DNA from: Spodoptera frugiperda
Taxonomy: Eukaryota > Arthropoda > Insecta > Lepidoptera > Noctuidae
Assembly: GCF_023101765.2 (NCBI RefSeq)
Contig: NC_064214.1
Coordinates: forward strand, 1,060,001 to 1,124,000
DNA: 64,000 nt
Direction of reading: 5' to 3'
Shown here: positions 1-10,878 of the stretch, piece after piece
Position numbering within the stretch: the first letter of the stretch is position 1
Layout: the number at the start of each line of letters is the position of its first letter
Position numbers and translations under genes: made by a program
The notes under the pieces: generated by a model
Seen by the model: the letters and a program-made list of their open reading frames with translations, nothing else
Databases searched by the model: none
What the model was told of the DNA's origin: nothing

Positions 1-281
1 GGTGGTGTTATTGCTCGAAGTAATTACTTTCCAACCACCATTCGGTGGAAACCGATTGGAAGTATGGCATTTTAAATGTTCGTACTAGCAATAAAAGAAA
101 TAAAAAGAACGGAGATTGGATTTTTTAGAACAGCACTCTGAAGTTTTAAGCGTCTATTTGAATGTTACAGGTTCATTATTCTCGTGATAGCTTACACCGT
201 CCTTATCTAAAAGAAAATTGTTATCATCTGCAACAGTCCGTGACAAATTGACAATCTATCGTTGGTTTCCTTTATATAGCT
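1..281. other. Unassigned noncoding sequence
   Basis: No coding or repeat signal that I recognise. A small nested inverted repeat lies near the left edge (TTCCAA / CCACC ... GGTGG / TTGGAA, about 29-61), too short to assign to anything. Confidence 0.6.
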
Positions 282-416
282 GGTCAAAGTCAAATCATTT
301 ATTCCAATTAAACCATAAATAGGTACTTTTAAAATGTCAACAAGACGAATGATGAAACTAGGTGCTCGTTCCTAAGTGTGGCTTCAAATGGAGAAGAACG
401 AGAAAGAAACTCCATT
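282..416 (-). mobile_element. LINE 3' terminal fragment (TTTGACTTTGA-tail family)
   Basis: Read on the minus strand this starts at ATGGAGTTTCTTTCTCGTTC, runs through CTCCATTTGAAGCCACACTT and ends in GGAATAAATGATTTGACTTTG. The same order of blocks, on the plus strand, is at 20596-20757 (ATGGAGTTTCTTGCTCG, then AAATAAATAATTCTGACTTT). Two diverged copies in one window, each ending in a TGACTTTGAC-type tail, fit the 3' untranslated end of a non-LTR retrotransposon, which is usually 5' truncated on insertion. The tail type is common in moth genomes. No reverse transcriptase sequence is attached. Clade not resolved. Confidence 0.65.
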
Positions 417-1850
417 CGTTAGTCTTTTAAAAAATTACATGTTTACAATTTCTCCGATATATTTTGTCGATCAATATGGAACATATATTTGAGAACAATG
501 CAGATACATTGCAACAGGATGGAAATAACCTCCGCGCTTAACAGATGGATCGGAGATCGCAATTTAAAAGATGCAGGTTTATCAAAGAGCGCGGCTGTTC
601 GGTCAAAAAATATTTGACTGTACAGCGATACATGGAAAACAATTTCTTATTTTGGAAACAATTAAATAATTATTTTTTTACTTTATTTATTATTTACAAA
701 AGAATAATACAATCAATAACAAATAGCAACCAAAAAACCACTAAGGTTTGGAACCGTGCTATGGAATCTGCCTTAAATGTTGCAATATGGAGGTATGTAC
801 AATAATTATATGAGCCATTGGCAAAAATCATTCTATATCCACCAATTTTCAGAATAGAGTTCAATGTTCTATAAAGGATGGTTTCAGCCAACTTTATTTC
901 CCCTCCCCATCGATAAGCGTATGTTGATCCATATTCTACTCCTTTGCAATATCAATTATAAGTTTGTAGGAACTTCCTACGCCCTTATACTTTTAAAGTT
1001 CAGTGTCGTCTTGTCAATTTGAATGTCGAAGTATTAAGTGGGAGTTTTGTTGTGTGGGCGATTTTCTAATACACTGCCACGTTTTATTGTATAGTCATAT
1101 GTCATGACATTTAATAGTTTCATGTCAATAACTGAACAAATGTGTAATTTTGTGAACATGTTTATTGTATTACGGTTCTATTATTACTCGAAAAAGTTTT
1201 TAAAGGTTATAAAAGTTGGTTCTGTGACAGAATATCTCTTTTTCAGGTTCCAGTAGAACCTGCTACCGAAATAAAAGTTATAATGTCGAATCCACTCATC
1301 CATAAATATATTTTATAATTTAATTTTAAATTTTTTAATTTTATATTAATCTTTATGAGTATTCGTAAGTTTAAGTAATTAAAGTTTATCTCGCTATTGA
1401 TATTTAAAAAAATGCGTCTTTTTGTTTTGTTGAGTTTATTCATGTATTTAAAATAGAAAATAACACATTTAAGTAAATAAAACGATTAAGTATAAAATCT
1501 AATTTAAATACTGAATATGCCAAGTCTAGCACTTTTTTACATTTTCATACATAAAGCCCCTTATGAATGGGTCCACAAGTTTGCGCCAAGTCGCTCCGGA
1601 GGATTCGCGCCAATTTCTTATAATTTATTGCCCACAACGTGCTCCTTTTAATTTATTACGTAATAACCTTACGAAATATTGGGCAAGTTATTTTGTATAT
1701 TAATAGACGTGTGTAAAAATAAAAAATATGTACGTATAAACACGTTTCTTCTGCTTTGGTTTATTAGTCACAAGTGCAATTTCTGTGTATGGTGTTTTCA
1801 AGATACTTTCATTCAGAATTATATTTATTTTTCTTTTCTTCTAATAAAAC
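417..1850. other. AT-rich noncoding stretch
   Basis: Open frames of up to 86 codons here (545-805 +) are rich in Phe, Tyr, Ile, Lys and Asn, as expected for chance frames in AT-rich DNA, and match no family I know. A 7-bp hairpin CAGGTTC-cagta-GAACCTG lies at 1244-1262. Nothing else stands out. Confidence 0.6.
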
Positions 1851-2040
1851 GTTGCCCCACATTAGGATTTTCTCCTGTGTCGTGAGTGCGTTTACAAACA
1901 TACAATTTCACATGCACATGACACCCAGACCCGAAACAACAATTTTGTGGATCACACAAAGAGTTGCTCCGTAATAAAATCGAACCCGCAACACGTTTGC
2001 ACGGCAGCTAGTTACCCAGCCACCGCACCAACCGTGCAGT
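1851..2040 (-). mobile_element. tRNA-derived SINE, copy 1
   Basis: On the minus strand the copy begins at about 2040 with a tRNA-like head (GGTTGGTGCGGTGGCTGGGT, an A-box-like block). It continues through a damaged B box (GCGGGTTCGATTTTATTACG), the body blocks ACTCTTTGTGTGATCCACAA, GGGTCTGGGTGTCATGTGCA and TTTGTAAACGCA, and ends in GAGAAAATCCTAATGTGGGG plus CAACG at about 1851, with an AT-rich tail beyond. Five more copies in the window share this order (22713, 24477, 44739, 51793, 58649). This is the layout of the noctuid SINEs described from Helicoverpa; assignment to a named family needs alignment. Confidence 0.85.
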
Positions 2041-2102
2041 CAGATATACTAGTATACGTTAGTATTGTTCTTATTATCGTCATAATCATCAATATCTGAA
2101 AC

Positions 2103-2215
2103 ACGTCCACGGCTGGACAAAGTCCTCGCTCTTAGTCCTGCAAATCGAACGACAGCTCGCCACCGGCACCCATTGGCTGATATTACATCATCAGCCTATA
2201 AGTGGCCACACAAAT
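2103..2215 (+). mobile_element. CR1/jockey-like LINE fragment
   Basis: The opening CGTCCACGGCTGGACAAAGT resembles the very common lepidopteran block 'GTCCACTGCTGGACATAGGC' found near the ends of non-LTR elements. It is followed by CCACCGGCACCCATTGGCTG. Diverged, no coding sequence attached. The family call is from memory of the motif, not alignment. Confidence 0.45.
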
Positions 2216-2240
2216 TACAAGCCCAGGTTTTCGGTCACTG

Positions 2241-2892
2241 TTTGTCAATGGTGTCTAAATAATCTTAGGCAGTACATATAACTCGGGAAAAGTCACATTT
2301 GTGGACACATTTGCGGTCGTTAGGTTTCGAATCAGCACTCTCATGCATAGGAAGTGGGCCTTTTGAATCTCTTTGGCAGTATAATTCTTAGTTAATTAAT
2401 TCTAATTTAACTATTAAAATTGCACTTCTTACCTTGCAATTGACCATTGATGTAACACAAATAATGAAACTCATTTTAGATACTTCCTTACCAAAATCAA
2501 GATCTGAAACAAATGTGCCTTAAAATGAAATATCAGAAGAAATGCGTCGAGCAACGACGAACGAATCTTCCTCGAGATTTATAATTTCAGATAATTTTAA
2601 TGTGAAAATGTATGTCTTCATGATTTCGTGATTCAGTCGCTAAATTTAGAAACGTTATTTTGATTTGAAAGTGATTCAGGTATTAAGTTTCGTAATGCCT
2701 CATTGTTGAGAATCATAATGTCAAGATGTCTCTACTAGAAGGTAAATACTTATAGGATTTATTTGTGTTAGATAAAGGTATTCAATTTCAAAAATTTTTA
2801 AAAGTCAGAAAAATTAACTGTAGTTATGTTTGACAATTTGACCTTGCCTAGAGCAAATAAATGGTGATTTTAGGTCATTACACACTTAACAA
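2241..2892. other. AT-rich noncoding stretch
   Basis: No coding frame, splice pair or repeat that I can support. It separates the LINE-like fragment at 2.1 kb from the GC-richer patch at 2.9 kb. Confidence 0.6.
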
Positions 2893-3035
2893 GCACGGCG
2901 CCGGTTCGGCTCCGGCATGGTGTTGCTTCAAATTGTGGCTACCGCTAGAACGGGCACCTCAGTTATATCTCAAGAGGACCACGCGCTGTCCACCCGCTGT
3001 CGCCTGTTTTGTATTGACGTTAAGAAATATATCAT
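2893..3035 (+). other. GC-richer patch with a short open frame; possible eroded coding remnant
   Basis: GC content rises clearly above its surroundings. One plus-strand frame stays open from 2861 to 3064 and across the GC-rich part reads CCFKLWLPLERAPQLYL and then KRTTRCPPAVACFVLT. A local hairpin GCCGG-ttcggct-CCGGC sits at its start. The amino-acid mix (Leu, Arg, Pro, Ala) differs from the AT-driven chance frames elsewhere, so a decayed exon, retrocopy or transposon coding fragment is possible. I recognise no domain and no matching splice sites. Confidence 0.25.
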
Positions 3036-3255
3036 GCAACATACGATTTAAAGTTCGAATTTAAATGCTAAGTTAATTAAAAATTGTGTGTGTGTGTCAT
3101 GCATTTTACGCTTAAGCCTTCTCCATAGTCAGCAGAGGCCTCTTATAAGCTGTTGAAATAATGTTTGACAATAAGCTAAACCTTCTAATAAATATTTATG
3201 GGTTTGCTACGATAAAACACAACGTAATTACAGCTAGACTGCTTTATTAAAACCT

Positions 3256-3272
3256 GTGGGTTCAATTCCCAC
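3256..3272 (+). repeat. tRNA T-arm-like sequence (isolated)
   Basis: GTGGG-TTCAATT-CCCAC has the 5-bp stem and 7-nt loop of a tRNA T arm and matches the B-box pattern. Two weaker versions follow (GGATTCAATTCCCAT near 3334 and GTGGGTTCAAT near 3411). No acceptor, D or anticodon arm fits upstream, so this is not a tRNA gene; it is more likely a scrap of a tRNA-derived repeat. Confidence 0.45.
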
Positions 3273-5299
3273 GTAAAAAATATTATTTTATTAAGAGCAA
3301 TGTTTATTTTGTATTTGGTCTCCCCAGATTTTGGATTCAATTCCCATATTAATTCATTACTATGAGCGACTTTTGTGGAATATTATTTCGATCTATGTAT
3401 GTATAGGGTGTGGGTTCAATGAATTACAAATAACGTAACTGGAAAAAATACCTATTCAAGGAAATTTTACCTTTACTTACTCTTCCGTGAAACAAGAGAA
3501 ATACCAGACTTTTACTGAACAAACGTGAAATATTTTTCTTATTTATAAACTAAGGAATGTTTGGCGTAATACATATTTGGTAGAAAAATATTCTGAGAAA
3601 TGCTAACTCGATAAAGAACATATACCTAAGTAATGACTTAAAAATAAACTGTTTACATTTGTTTTATTTTTAGAATTCTAATTTGAATGTTTCTCACATA
3701 GTCGCTATGTACATACATGTATGTAACCAAAATGTATAACAAAAAACATTTTATTTATACGTATATTACTTGGTTCTATTATTATGTAATGAATATGTCT
3801 GTATTGTCTATAAATACTCTTCTGTAAATAAATCGCTCTTGAAGCACGTGTAAATTACTACTTATGACTCATTGATCTTAAAATTAATATTTTTTCTTTC
3901 GTATTTCATTCAATTACTGACGTATACAAAGTACTGCAAATAGGAGTAGTATTTACCTGATTTAAATTATTAAACATAGATAATGAGGTTGGTATTACAA
4001 AATATACCCCTAACTGCATTATCACTAACATCCTACTTATAAATACTTAATAACGTTGCCTCACAAACCTCAACAATTATGCCAACACAACAAATGTTCC
4101 AGCATTTTATTATTTCATTCAAATCCTAAAGAATTCATACACACAAACTGGTCTTTGGGCATGAGTAAAATACGAGGTCTGAAGCATAAAATTTACACGT
4201 GAAACTGGGGCAATACCGTAGGTATGTGCCATTAGCTTAAATAATTACGTGGACCCGGGTAGACAGGTCCACGGGGAAATTACAGACGGACTACAGAGTT
4301 GCAGTCTTTACCCTTTACTGACTCAATTGATTCAGTTATAATGATACCACAGCTGTAGTAATTTAAAGCTGATGATACCTTATCACGTTGGAATAAAGTT
4401 CTGTTTGCTTAATTCTCGTATGAAAATGTTTGTGCCTGTGCAGTGAAGTGGTTATAATGTGGTGAATATTTGAACATGTAATCTCGTGTTGTAAATTGAC
4501 GGGGACAAATTTGGATTAGAATAAAATAAGTTCGTGACACGTGTTTAGTTACACAAGTCATTTTGTTTGTAACTAGTTTTTCGTTAGGATTTTGTTCGTG
4601 TAGTCCATTTTTAAATAGGTATTACTCAACGAAAAGTAAAGATAAAGGTATACACAATTTAATTTAACATGTGAATCATTCTCCAGTCTGGTCTAGTCAC
4701 AATCAAGTTGTCCATAGAAAAAACGCAATCAAAATATTTTAACAAAATGAATTCTTCGAAATCCAATATTTTTTATAGCTTTTTTGTAATAAAACTTTAG
4801 GGTTGTTTTCACAGCGTAATAAAAAGCTAACTACACTAGTCCATTACCGAATGCTTAGCGACAAGTTAATGGTTCGTTCCAGGTTCTTGACAACGAAAAG
4901 TAATTTGCAAACCATTTTTTACTTTATGTTACTTCAAAATAGAGATGAAAATTGATTGAGATTGTGTGCGGTGTACGAATTTCCTAGTTTATGTGTACGG
5001 GTAATGCCCAGCCGGGAATTCACAGTCGGATTAGCATGGCATTTTTTTCCAAATTCTTTGAGCGAAACTATCCGTAGTTTGTCGAGTGAAAATTCAACCG
5101 AGCTTAAATTTTTATTTTATGCTACTCTCTTGTCGACAACGCTTTGAATGCTGTAGATTTTTTATGCTCGGATCTTGTTTGTGGTCACTATTTGTTCACC
5201 GTAAATCCACGTGTTTACTTGCCACTGTATTTTTTTCAAATGCTTTAAGACTATGTGCAAAGGAAAACATTTGCAGACAGGCTTAAAGAATTTGTATAT
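3273..5299. other. AT-rich noncoding stretch
   Basis: About 2 kb with no convincing frame, repeat head or splice structure. Two overlapping frames at 4956-5286 (63 and 66 codons) have no recognisable motif and are probably chance. Confidence 0.6.
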
Positions 5300-5457
5300 A
5301 TTGTAACTTTCGTGAGACATACTATAATAGTAGGAGAACGGCAGTCACGTTATGTGTTGCGGAATGCTCTTCATGAATATGAGCCTCTAGCATAGCTTGA
5401 AACTAGTCGAGTTCCTTCTCAAACAGTTAAATGAGTAAGCTGAAAAACATAATAATT
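5300..5457 (-). repeat. Foldback repeat family F1, copy 1 (rearranged)
   Basis: It shares TAACTTTCGTGAGACATACT at the left end and the arm GCTTGAAACTAGTCGAGTTC followed by AACATAATAATTT at the right end with copies at 19914, 35660 and 60370. The interior GCGGAATGCTCTTCATGAAT and ATATGAGCCTCTAGCATAGC is the reverse complement of the corresponding interior of the fuller 60370 copy. Outer blocks face each other as inverted arms, so a non-autonomous foldback element is likely. Superfamily unknown. Confidence 0.65.
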
Positions 5458-6109
5458 TATTTGTTTATATTTGAATTAGATTCGAAGTTTACGTAAAAAT
5501 GTAAACTATAGTTACCGCCACACATTCCATGACTAAAAAGTTATTTCGTAACAGTAAATTTTGCGATACATTATCCAACGACAGCAAGAGTTAACTATAC
5601 GAGTAATAGGTACTATTGTCAAGAAGTATTCTTCTAACACAGGTTAAGCGCTAGATCATATGCTTCACTGTTACGCTTGCAGTCACACATTACTAAATTC
5701 AATATAATATAATACACTGTCATCTACAACTATATTACAACGAAATTATGTTATACAAATACAGATAGGTAAGAACAAAGAATGATCAAAATTCAAAGTG
5801 CAGAATCGTGACGAATATCAAATTTTATTGGATTAACGAAGCTTTTAACTTGTCACAGTGACTTTGATATGGATCCAACGGGATTTGGATTAAGCTGTAT
5901 TAACTATTGAGTTTATAGACCGAAGTTTCGGTTACCGATGCGACTTGGGAGTTGTTCGGTTCTATTCCCGTGTGTACCATTCGTTTCCAAGATTGGAAGA
6001 TTATTTGAAAGATTGATGAGGTCGTTGTAGATTTGATTAAGTAACTTATTTATAGAATTTCAAGAATTTTGTTAAAGTAATAAAATGGTAAGTTTTTTTA
6101 TCATAGAAT

Positions 6110-6286
6110 GGGGCCCAGTAGGACTGATGCCTAATCCGGAACTGCGGACTACCTAGCGGATTTACCGCGGCTTCGGCTCGAAAAGCAGGAGTGGTAACAG
6201 GGTGGTTTTTGGGCAGTAAAAATCTGACACTTCCTCTCACCTCGCCCAAGACAGGTGAAATCATTCGATGATGATGATGATGATGA
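6110..6286 (+). mobile_element. GAT-tailed repeat family G1, copy 1
   Basis: Order of blocks: GGACTGATGCCTAATCCGGA, CTGCGGACTACCTAGCGGAT, GGCTTCGGCTCGAAAAGCAG, GAGTGGTAACAGGGTGGTTT, AATCTGACACTTCCTCTCAC, CTCGCCCAAG, and then a (GAT)n run at 6267-6285. Copies at 7928, 52581 and (minus) 63035 share it. A microsatellite-like 3' tail and truncated 5' ends are typical of a non-LTR retrotransposon 3' end. The family is widespread in moths. The coding part is absent here. Confidence 0.7.
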
Positions 6287-7010
6287 AAGTTTTATCATAG
6301 AAAACAAGGTAATGAAATGACAATCTAAAATGTCCTAAGTATAACTTTGAATAAAACTCTTTTCACATTGATATCAGTAGATATTTTAGATCTTGAGCTT
6401 TACGAAGAAAAGAGTTGCCATCGTTTTATTGTCATTGTGATTAAATTGTAATCAGTCAATTTGCAATCTAACGATGTTAAGTTAGTTAACGATCCGTTTA
6501 TAATAAATGGCTTTCTAGTTTATTCTACGAGCTTGACTGCGTTCGCAAAACAAATGAATTTTGACAAACAATTATTTGTCACCGTCGTTACCATAGCAAC
6601 GGGATCAACAATATCACACTCGACTTGCGTTTCGCAATTAGTGATGGTTCACTGAACGTTAATTAAACGTAATGGCTTGATATTTAATCTGCGGAGGCTA
6701 AATTGCTCGCTTTATCAAAGATAAACACAGTTTCGGCTGTCAAGGGCGATCGATTCGGCGGCAATACATACTTGAATCCTCATTACATTTTTATACCGAC
6801 GTTCTTTTATCAGCCATGTTTTTCCAATTCAAAATTCGAATGGTTTTGAACGGTGAAGCCAATTTTGTTTCTTTGATGTTTATTTTTATAGATTCGTTTA
6901 TAGCAAAAGGAGTTAGTTATTTTTATTCAGTTACGCATACATTTTCGTTGATTAATATGGAATGACATTAAGTATTGGGTATTAGAAATCCAATTTTTCT
7001 TTTCATTTCT
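6287..7010. other. AT-rich noncoding stretch
   Basis: No gene or repeat that I can support. The 64-codon frame at 6461-6655 has no motif or homology that I recognise. Confidence 0.6.
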
Positions 7011-7202
7011 TTAGGCAACTACATATTGATCAAAAATATCGCTTATACCGCAAATCAAACAAATAGACGTATCAACAACATAAACACAGCCTGACATTAG
7101 CTGGGGCTGTGTCGAGAATGTTCTCAATATCGGCATTTGAGGTTCAGTCCGCTGCCAAAGCACGATCGGCGAATGTTGGCATAACCAAAGTAGGCTACAC
7201 AA
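7011..7202 (-). other. Unassigned minus-strand open frame, possible transposon remnant
   Basis: A 63-codon frame with an average-GC core (GTGCTTTGGCAGCGGACTGA, CACAGCCCCAGCTAATGTCA) inside AT-rich flanks. It reads CQHSPIVLWQRTEPQMP and later SGCVYVVDTSICLICGI. The composition is more protein-like than that of most frames here. I know no family that fits, and I see neither a good donor nor acceptor tied to it. A fragment of a transposon coding region is my preferred reading, weakly held. Confidence 0.25.
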
Positions 7203-7927
7203 TACACGACATATTCTGCCATAGGTATTTTGTAGTTAATACTCGAAATTATAAGTATATGCATATGCTTTACCATTAATTAAATTTCTTCGACGCCTAA
7301 CGAAAGTTTTTATTTTATATATTTATTCTATTATTTTAGTTTTAAGTTAGTTGTTATTCCTTTTTAGGTAGGTATTTTTAAGTTGTAAATAATGTGTAAT
7401 CATAATAATTTACTTCGCATAAACTTAAAAATTGATAAATAAAAATTACGATTGTATTACTTTCATGTGATCCCGGTTTATTTGTTTCGTAAGAATAAGC
7501 TTACTTTGTCAAATGAATAACCGTCATACCCAAAGTCATTTAATGGTTACTTAACCAAGTCCTTAGCAATTGTTTTCGATACAAAATCGTTACTAAAGAA
7601 TAGTTTAAGTAATCATTAAACGTTTCTGAGAACGGCAGTAAGTATATTTTGATTAAGTCAATTAACCGGTGTCAAATATCTCGTTTCAATTAACAAGCGA
7701 CAGTAAACAAACCATCTGGTATCAGGTATCGAAGAATGAGTCCGCAGGGACACACTGATTCTAACTCGATCGGACTTCAAGCAACTGCTAACGATGCATT
7801 TTATTCCCTAAAGGCATCTTAGAAGAAGTTCTCATTTTCCATCACTATTACTTACGTGTCATATAATAATAATGTGTACGGCAAGATACGTGTCATATTA
7901 TCATAGTGTAGCACTATAAATTGCCAG

Positions 7928-8043
7928 GTTACCGGGGCTCCGGCTTGAAAAGCAGGAGTAGGAACGGGGTGGTTTTTAGTCAGTAAGAGTCTGACACTCC
8001 CTCTTGCCTCGCCTAAGACGGAAGAAGTCAACGGATTATTTTC
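7928..8043 (+). mobile_element. GAT-tail repeat family G1, copy 2 (5' truncated)
   Basis: It starts at TTACCGGGGCTCCGGCTTGA and continues AAAGCAGGAGTAGGAACGGG, GTGGTTTTTAGTCAGTAAGA, GTCTGACACTCCCTCTTGCC, TCGCCTAAGACGGAAGAAGT, then ACGGATTATTTTCC in place of the GAT run. It lacks the ACTGATGCC...TACCTAGCGG part present in copies 1, 3 and 4, consistent with 5' truncation. Confidence 0.7.
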
Positions 8044-8132
8044 CCTCCTCCAGCAAAAAGTACGTCAGCCATATCTAACCTCTTGTCTGTCGGTATATGA
8101 GACACAATAGTAAACCCATTTAATACTTAATA

Positions 8133-8180
8133 GGATGGCGTTTGGCCACCATCTCGCCTGGTGGTAAGCCAAATATAGGT
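8133..8180 (+). repeat. Short fragment of the CGCCTGGTGGTAAGC repeat
   Basis: GGCGTTTGGCCACCATCTCG followed by CCTGGTGGTAAGC. Related short fragments are at 29113-29146 (minus strand) and 43449-43484 (plus strand). It resembles, but is not the same as, the longer CACCTGATGGTAAGC family listed below. Confidence 0.45.
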
Positions 8181-8618
8181 ATTGTAGTAAAATACTGAAT
8201 GCCTTATTACATGCGTAACTTTCAAATTTGGTTTCTAGTCACATTTCTAATATATTGTCTACATACAGGTAAAGTACCTACCGTCGACTATTTTTGGGGG
8301 TTTTCAGAAAATTCTCAAGTGGCTTAACGCTAATACATGGGGTGTCAACATTCGTATCTGGAACAAAGTAGGTGTTGCATATTTTACCGTTTGCCCCTCT
8401 TACCCTTCTACGTTCGGACGGTGTATTATTTTTGCTATACAAGGAGCTTTCAAAGTATCTGCCACGGGTTTAAAGGGAGGTAGTGTTGTATTTGAAGATA
8501 ACACTACTGAATACTAATTACTGATTATGAGTATTACTTTTTCATACAAAAAAAAAACTACATATGAGTTTGTTATGAAAAAGCTATCCCTATGTCTCTG
8601 TTGACGCACAGTGTCCAC

Positions 8619-8656
8619 AAAGTGGAATCTGAAATACGCATTTCAGATTCCACTTT
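8619..8656. repeat. Perfect 16-bp hairpin
   Basis: AAAGTGGAATCTGAAA at 8619-8634, loop TACGCA, then the exact reverse complement TTTCAGATTCCACTTT at 8641-8656. A third, shorter copy of the arm, ATTCCACTTTATAC, follows at about 8667-8680. No flanking duplication or coding link seen. Confidence 0.85.
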
Positions 8657-8818
8657 ATACTATATATTCCACTTTATACAGAATAGAGTCATTGTTTATT
8701 TAATTTCTTTGTGTTCTCAAATTGATTAACTGGTCCGACGTACGAAATTTCTTTATTATTGTAATCTTCAAACACAACACTATCTCCCATTAAAGCCGTG
8801 GCAGATAATTAAAGAACA

Positions 8819-9124
8819 CCTTATATAGTATGTTAACTAACAGAGGGCGTTCCTGTTAACCCGCAATAGTATAGCATCCATACATGCTAAAAAATATATT
8901 ACCATTTAAAAACAAAACAATTTTATTTTTTTAAATATTAAAATATTCACCAAAAATTTTAAATCGATACGTGAAAGAAATAGTCTGTGCACGCGTAGTT
9001 GAAAGAAGGCAACGTTACAATTTATTGCTTATTTTTCTATGCTATGTTTTTATTTTAATCTATTAATGATATAGATTAACTAGTTTAAAGGAACGCCCTC
9101 TGTTAGTTAACGTACTGTATAATG
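8819..9124. mobile_element. MITE, 306 bp, terminal inverted repeats of about 35 bp
   Basis: The left terminus 8819-8853 contains GTTAACTAACAGAGGGCGTT; the right terminus 9090-9124 is its inverted match (AACGCCCTCTGTTAGTTAAC). Within the inner 25 bp the match is near perfect, and the outer 10 bp match with a few changes. The interior is very AT-rich with no frame. This is the structure of a non-autonomous DNA transposon. I see no unambiguous target-site duplication, so the superfamily is open. Confidence 0.85.
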
Positions 9125-9448
9125 TTATTTCGTAGGTAAATATACTAAAATAACTTACAGTCCCAGAAAATACGATCGTTCGCAGTTTAATATAGCCTTT
9201 TCCATTAAGTAAGTAATGTCGTACGTTTTTTGCCTGACGCCGATGGATTGATCACTGTAATGATAACTAATGGTAAAACGGTGTAAAATACAAATGTTTT
9301 TTAAGCAAATTTATTTACTGTAGTGTACAATTATACTAAGTAGTTGCTTACTTAGCATTTAGCATGCATTTACGAAGAATTATGAAGGTGTTTTAGTTTT
9401 AGAAGAAATTTGAGATAGTTTAAAATAGTGACAACTATATTTATTACT

Positions 9449-9655
9449 AACTTCTGCCAACGGCTTTGCCCACGTTCCAGTGGGATAAAAAGTCTATAAA
9501 TAAAAATCATTTATATTCTATAACCTAAGTCAGCTCATTCCCTGTCTGTATACCAAATTTCATCAAAATCCGTTCTGTAGTTTCAGCGTGATATACAGAC
9601 AAACATTCAAACAAACTAACTTTTACATTTATAATGTTGGAATATTTGTTTGCAT
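9449..9655 (-). repeat. Helitron/Lep1-like noncoding repeat
   Basis: Blocks CAACGGCTTTGCCCACGTTC, CAGTGGGATAAAAAGTCTAT, ACCAAATTTCATCAAAATCC, GTTCTGTAGTTTCAGCGTGA and a (ACAAACATTC)-like end with TTTATAATGTTGGAAT. This sentence-like order is among the commonest noncoding repeats in Lepidoptera, usually linked to Helitron-derived (Lep1-type) or other non-autonomous elements. Class is from memory of the motif. A distant relative is at 22176-22363. Confidence 0.6.
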
Positions 9656-9659
9656 TACT

Positions 9660-10736
9660 AGATAATAGATTTAGCTTGTCTATTATGCTTTTATTGAATT
9701 TCAGGCAAAATCCGAAATTATTCGTTATATTGTGTTCATATTTTCATCAATCATGTTTCCAATTTTTTCCAAAACAATAACCAACTTAATTTGCAAACAT
9801 TTCATTATTTCACTTTTCAGACATGTAAACAACAATGAAATTTATAAAAATAATAGACGTTTTCGACGAAAATAACGAAATTAAATTTCGACGCAGACAC
9901 GCGAGAATGTATTTTAAAGTAAACGAAAATGGAAATTGACAATAAAAATTCAATAAAGATTTATTGTACAAAGTAATTCATTTACATTTTTATTGAAATA
10001 CTGATAAAAATGTAATCGAATTAGTTACAAGCTAACCTAACCTTCCCTTTCGTCTAAAATGTATTGATTGAATTCAAAAATTACAACGGTAGACAACCAA
10101 ATAAAGCAACTTACATAGCTAAAACATAATTAAACAGGAATTAACAGCATTCATAAGTTCGCCTCGCAGTACTACTGGCATTCCTACAAAATCAATCATC
10201 CACGAACAGATTATTTGTTGGATTAGAATGCGAGGAATGCCACACCGAATAAAATCAAAATACATTAATATATCAAATGCCTTTAAAACGTACCTATCAA
10301 AAGTCTTAACATATCATGTCCAGATTTCGAAGCAGCAGCGCGTAAAGTCAACAGCTCAACTCATCATAGTCTGTTATCAAATAATTTTATATTCAGAGCA
10401 TAAATAAAGAGGTCACACGAGTTCCGTGTCACATCATCTATATTACCGGTTTTTCGGTTTCCAATACTTACGCCCGGTTTCATGAATTATTCACATACGA
10501 CCCGGGTGTCGGTTATCGATGTTGTCGGCTCGCATGTAGAGTGATTTATGTGAATGCAGGTTCGTCATCGTGTTTCAGGGAAGATGTAAATTGAGGAGAT
10601 TCTCGTGTCGTCGTCAATATGTTTTAGGTGAAAACACTTTGATGTTGAACTTAACACTTTGAACCTTAAATAACTGGCACTGACTATAAAATTTTGGGTT
10701 GTTTACTGTGAAGTTATTAAATGATCAGTGCCCTTT
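9660..10736. other. AT-rich noncoding stretch with one 10-bp inverted pair
   Basis: No gene found. TGGCATTCCT at 10176-10185 and AGGAATGCCA at 10233-10242 form a perfect 10-bp inverted pair around a 47-bp spacer, perhaps an eroded small foldback. Confidence 0.55.
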
Positions 10737-10878
10737 ACGAGTTTGTTTTATGTTGAACGAAAACCAAATGAGACCAAGTCTGAGATCAAGTTCTAATAGG
10801 TTGGCGCAAATGAACCAACCAATCAAAACACCAAACGTGTTCTCGTTTCGTTTTTGTTCAACGTAAAGTAAACTTGTA
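10737..10878. mobile_element. Small foldback/MITE-like element, 46-bp arms
   Basis: The left arm 10737-10782 (ACGAGTTTGTTTTATGTTGA, then ACGAAAACCAAATGAGACCA) pairs with the right arm 10833-10878 (reverse complement begins ACAAGTTTACTTTACGTTGA, then ACAAAAACGAAACGAGAACA). Identity is roughly three-quarters by eye. The spacer is about 50 bp. The size and arm layout suit an old non-autonomous DNA element. Confidence 0.6.

Noticed and set aside
3238..3275. tRNA gene candidate around GTGGGTTCAATTCCCAC
   Set aside because: Only a T arm is formed; no acceptor, D or anticodon arms pair upstream.
6267..6285. (GAT)n as an independent microsatellite
   Set aside because: It directly follows a G1 repeat and is better explained as that element's 3' tail.
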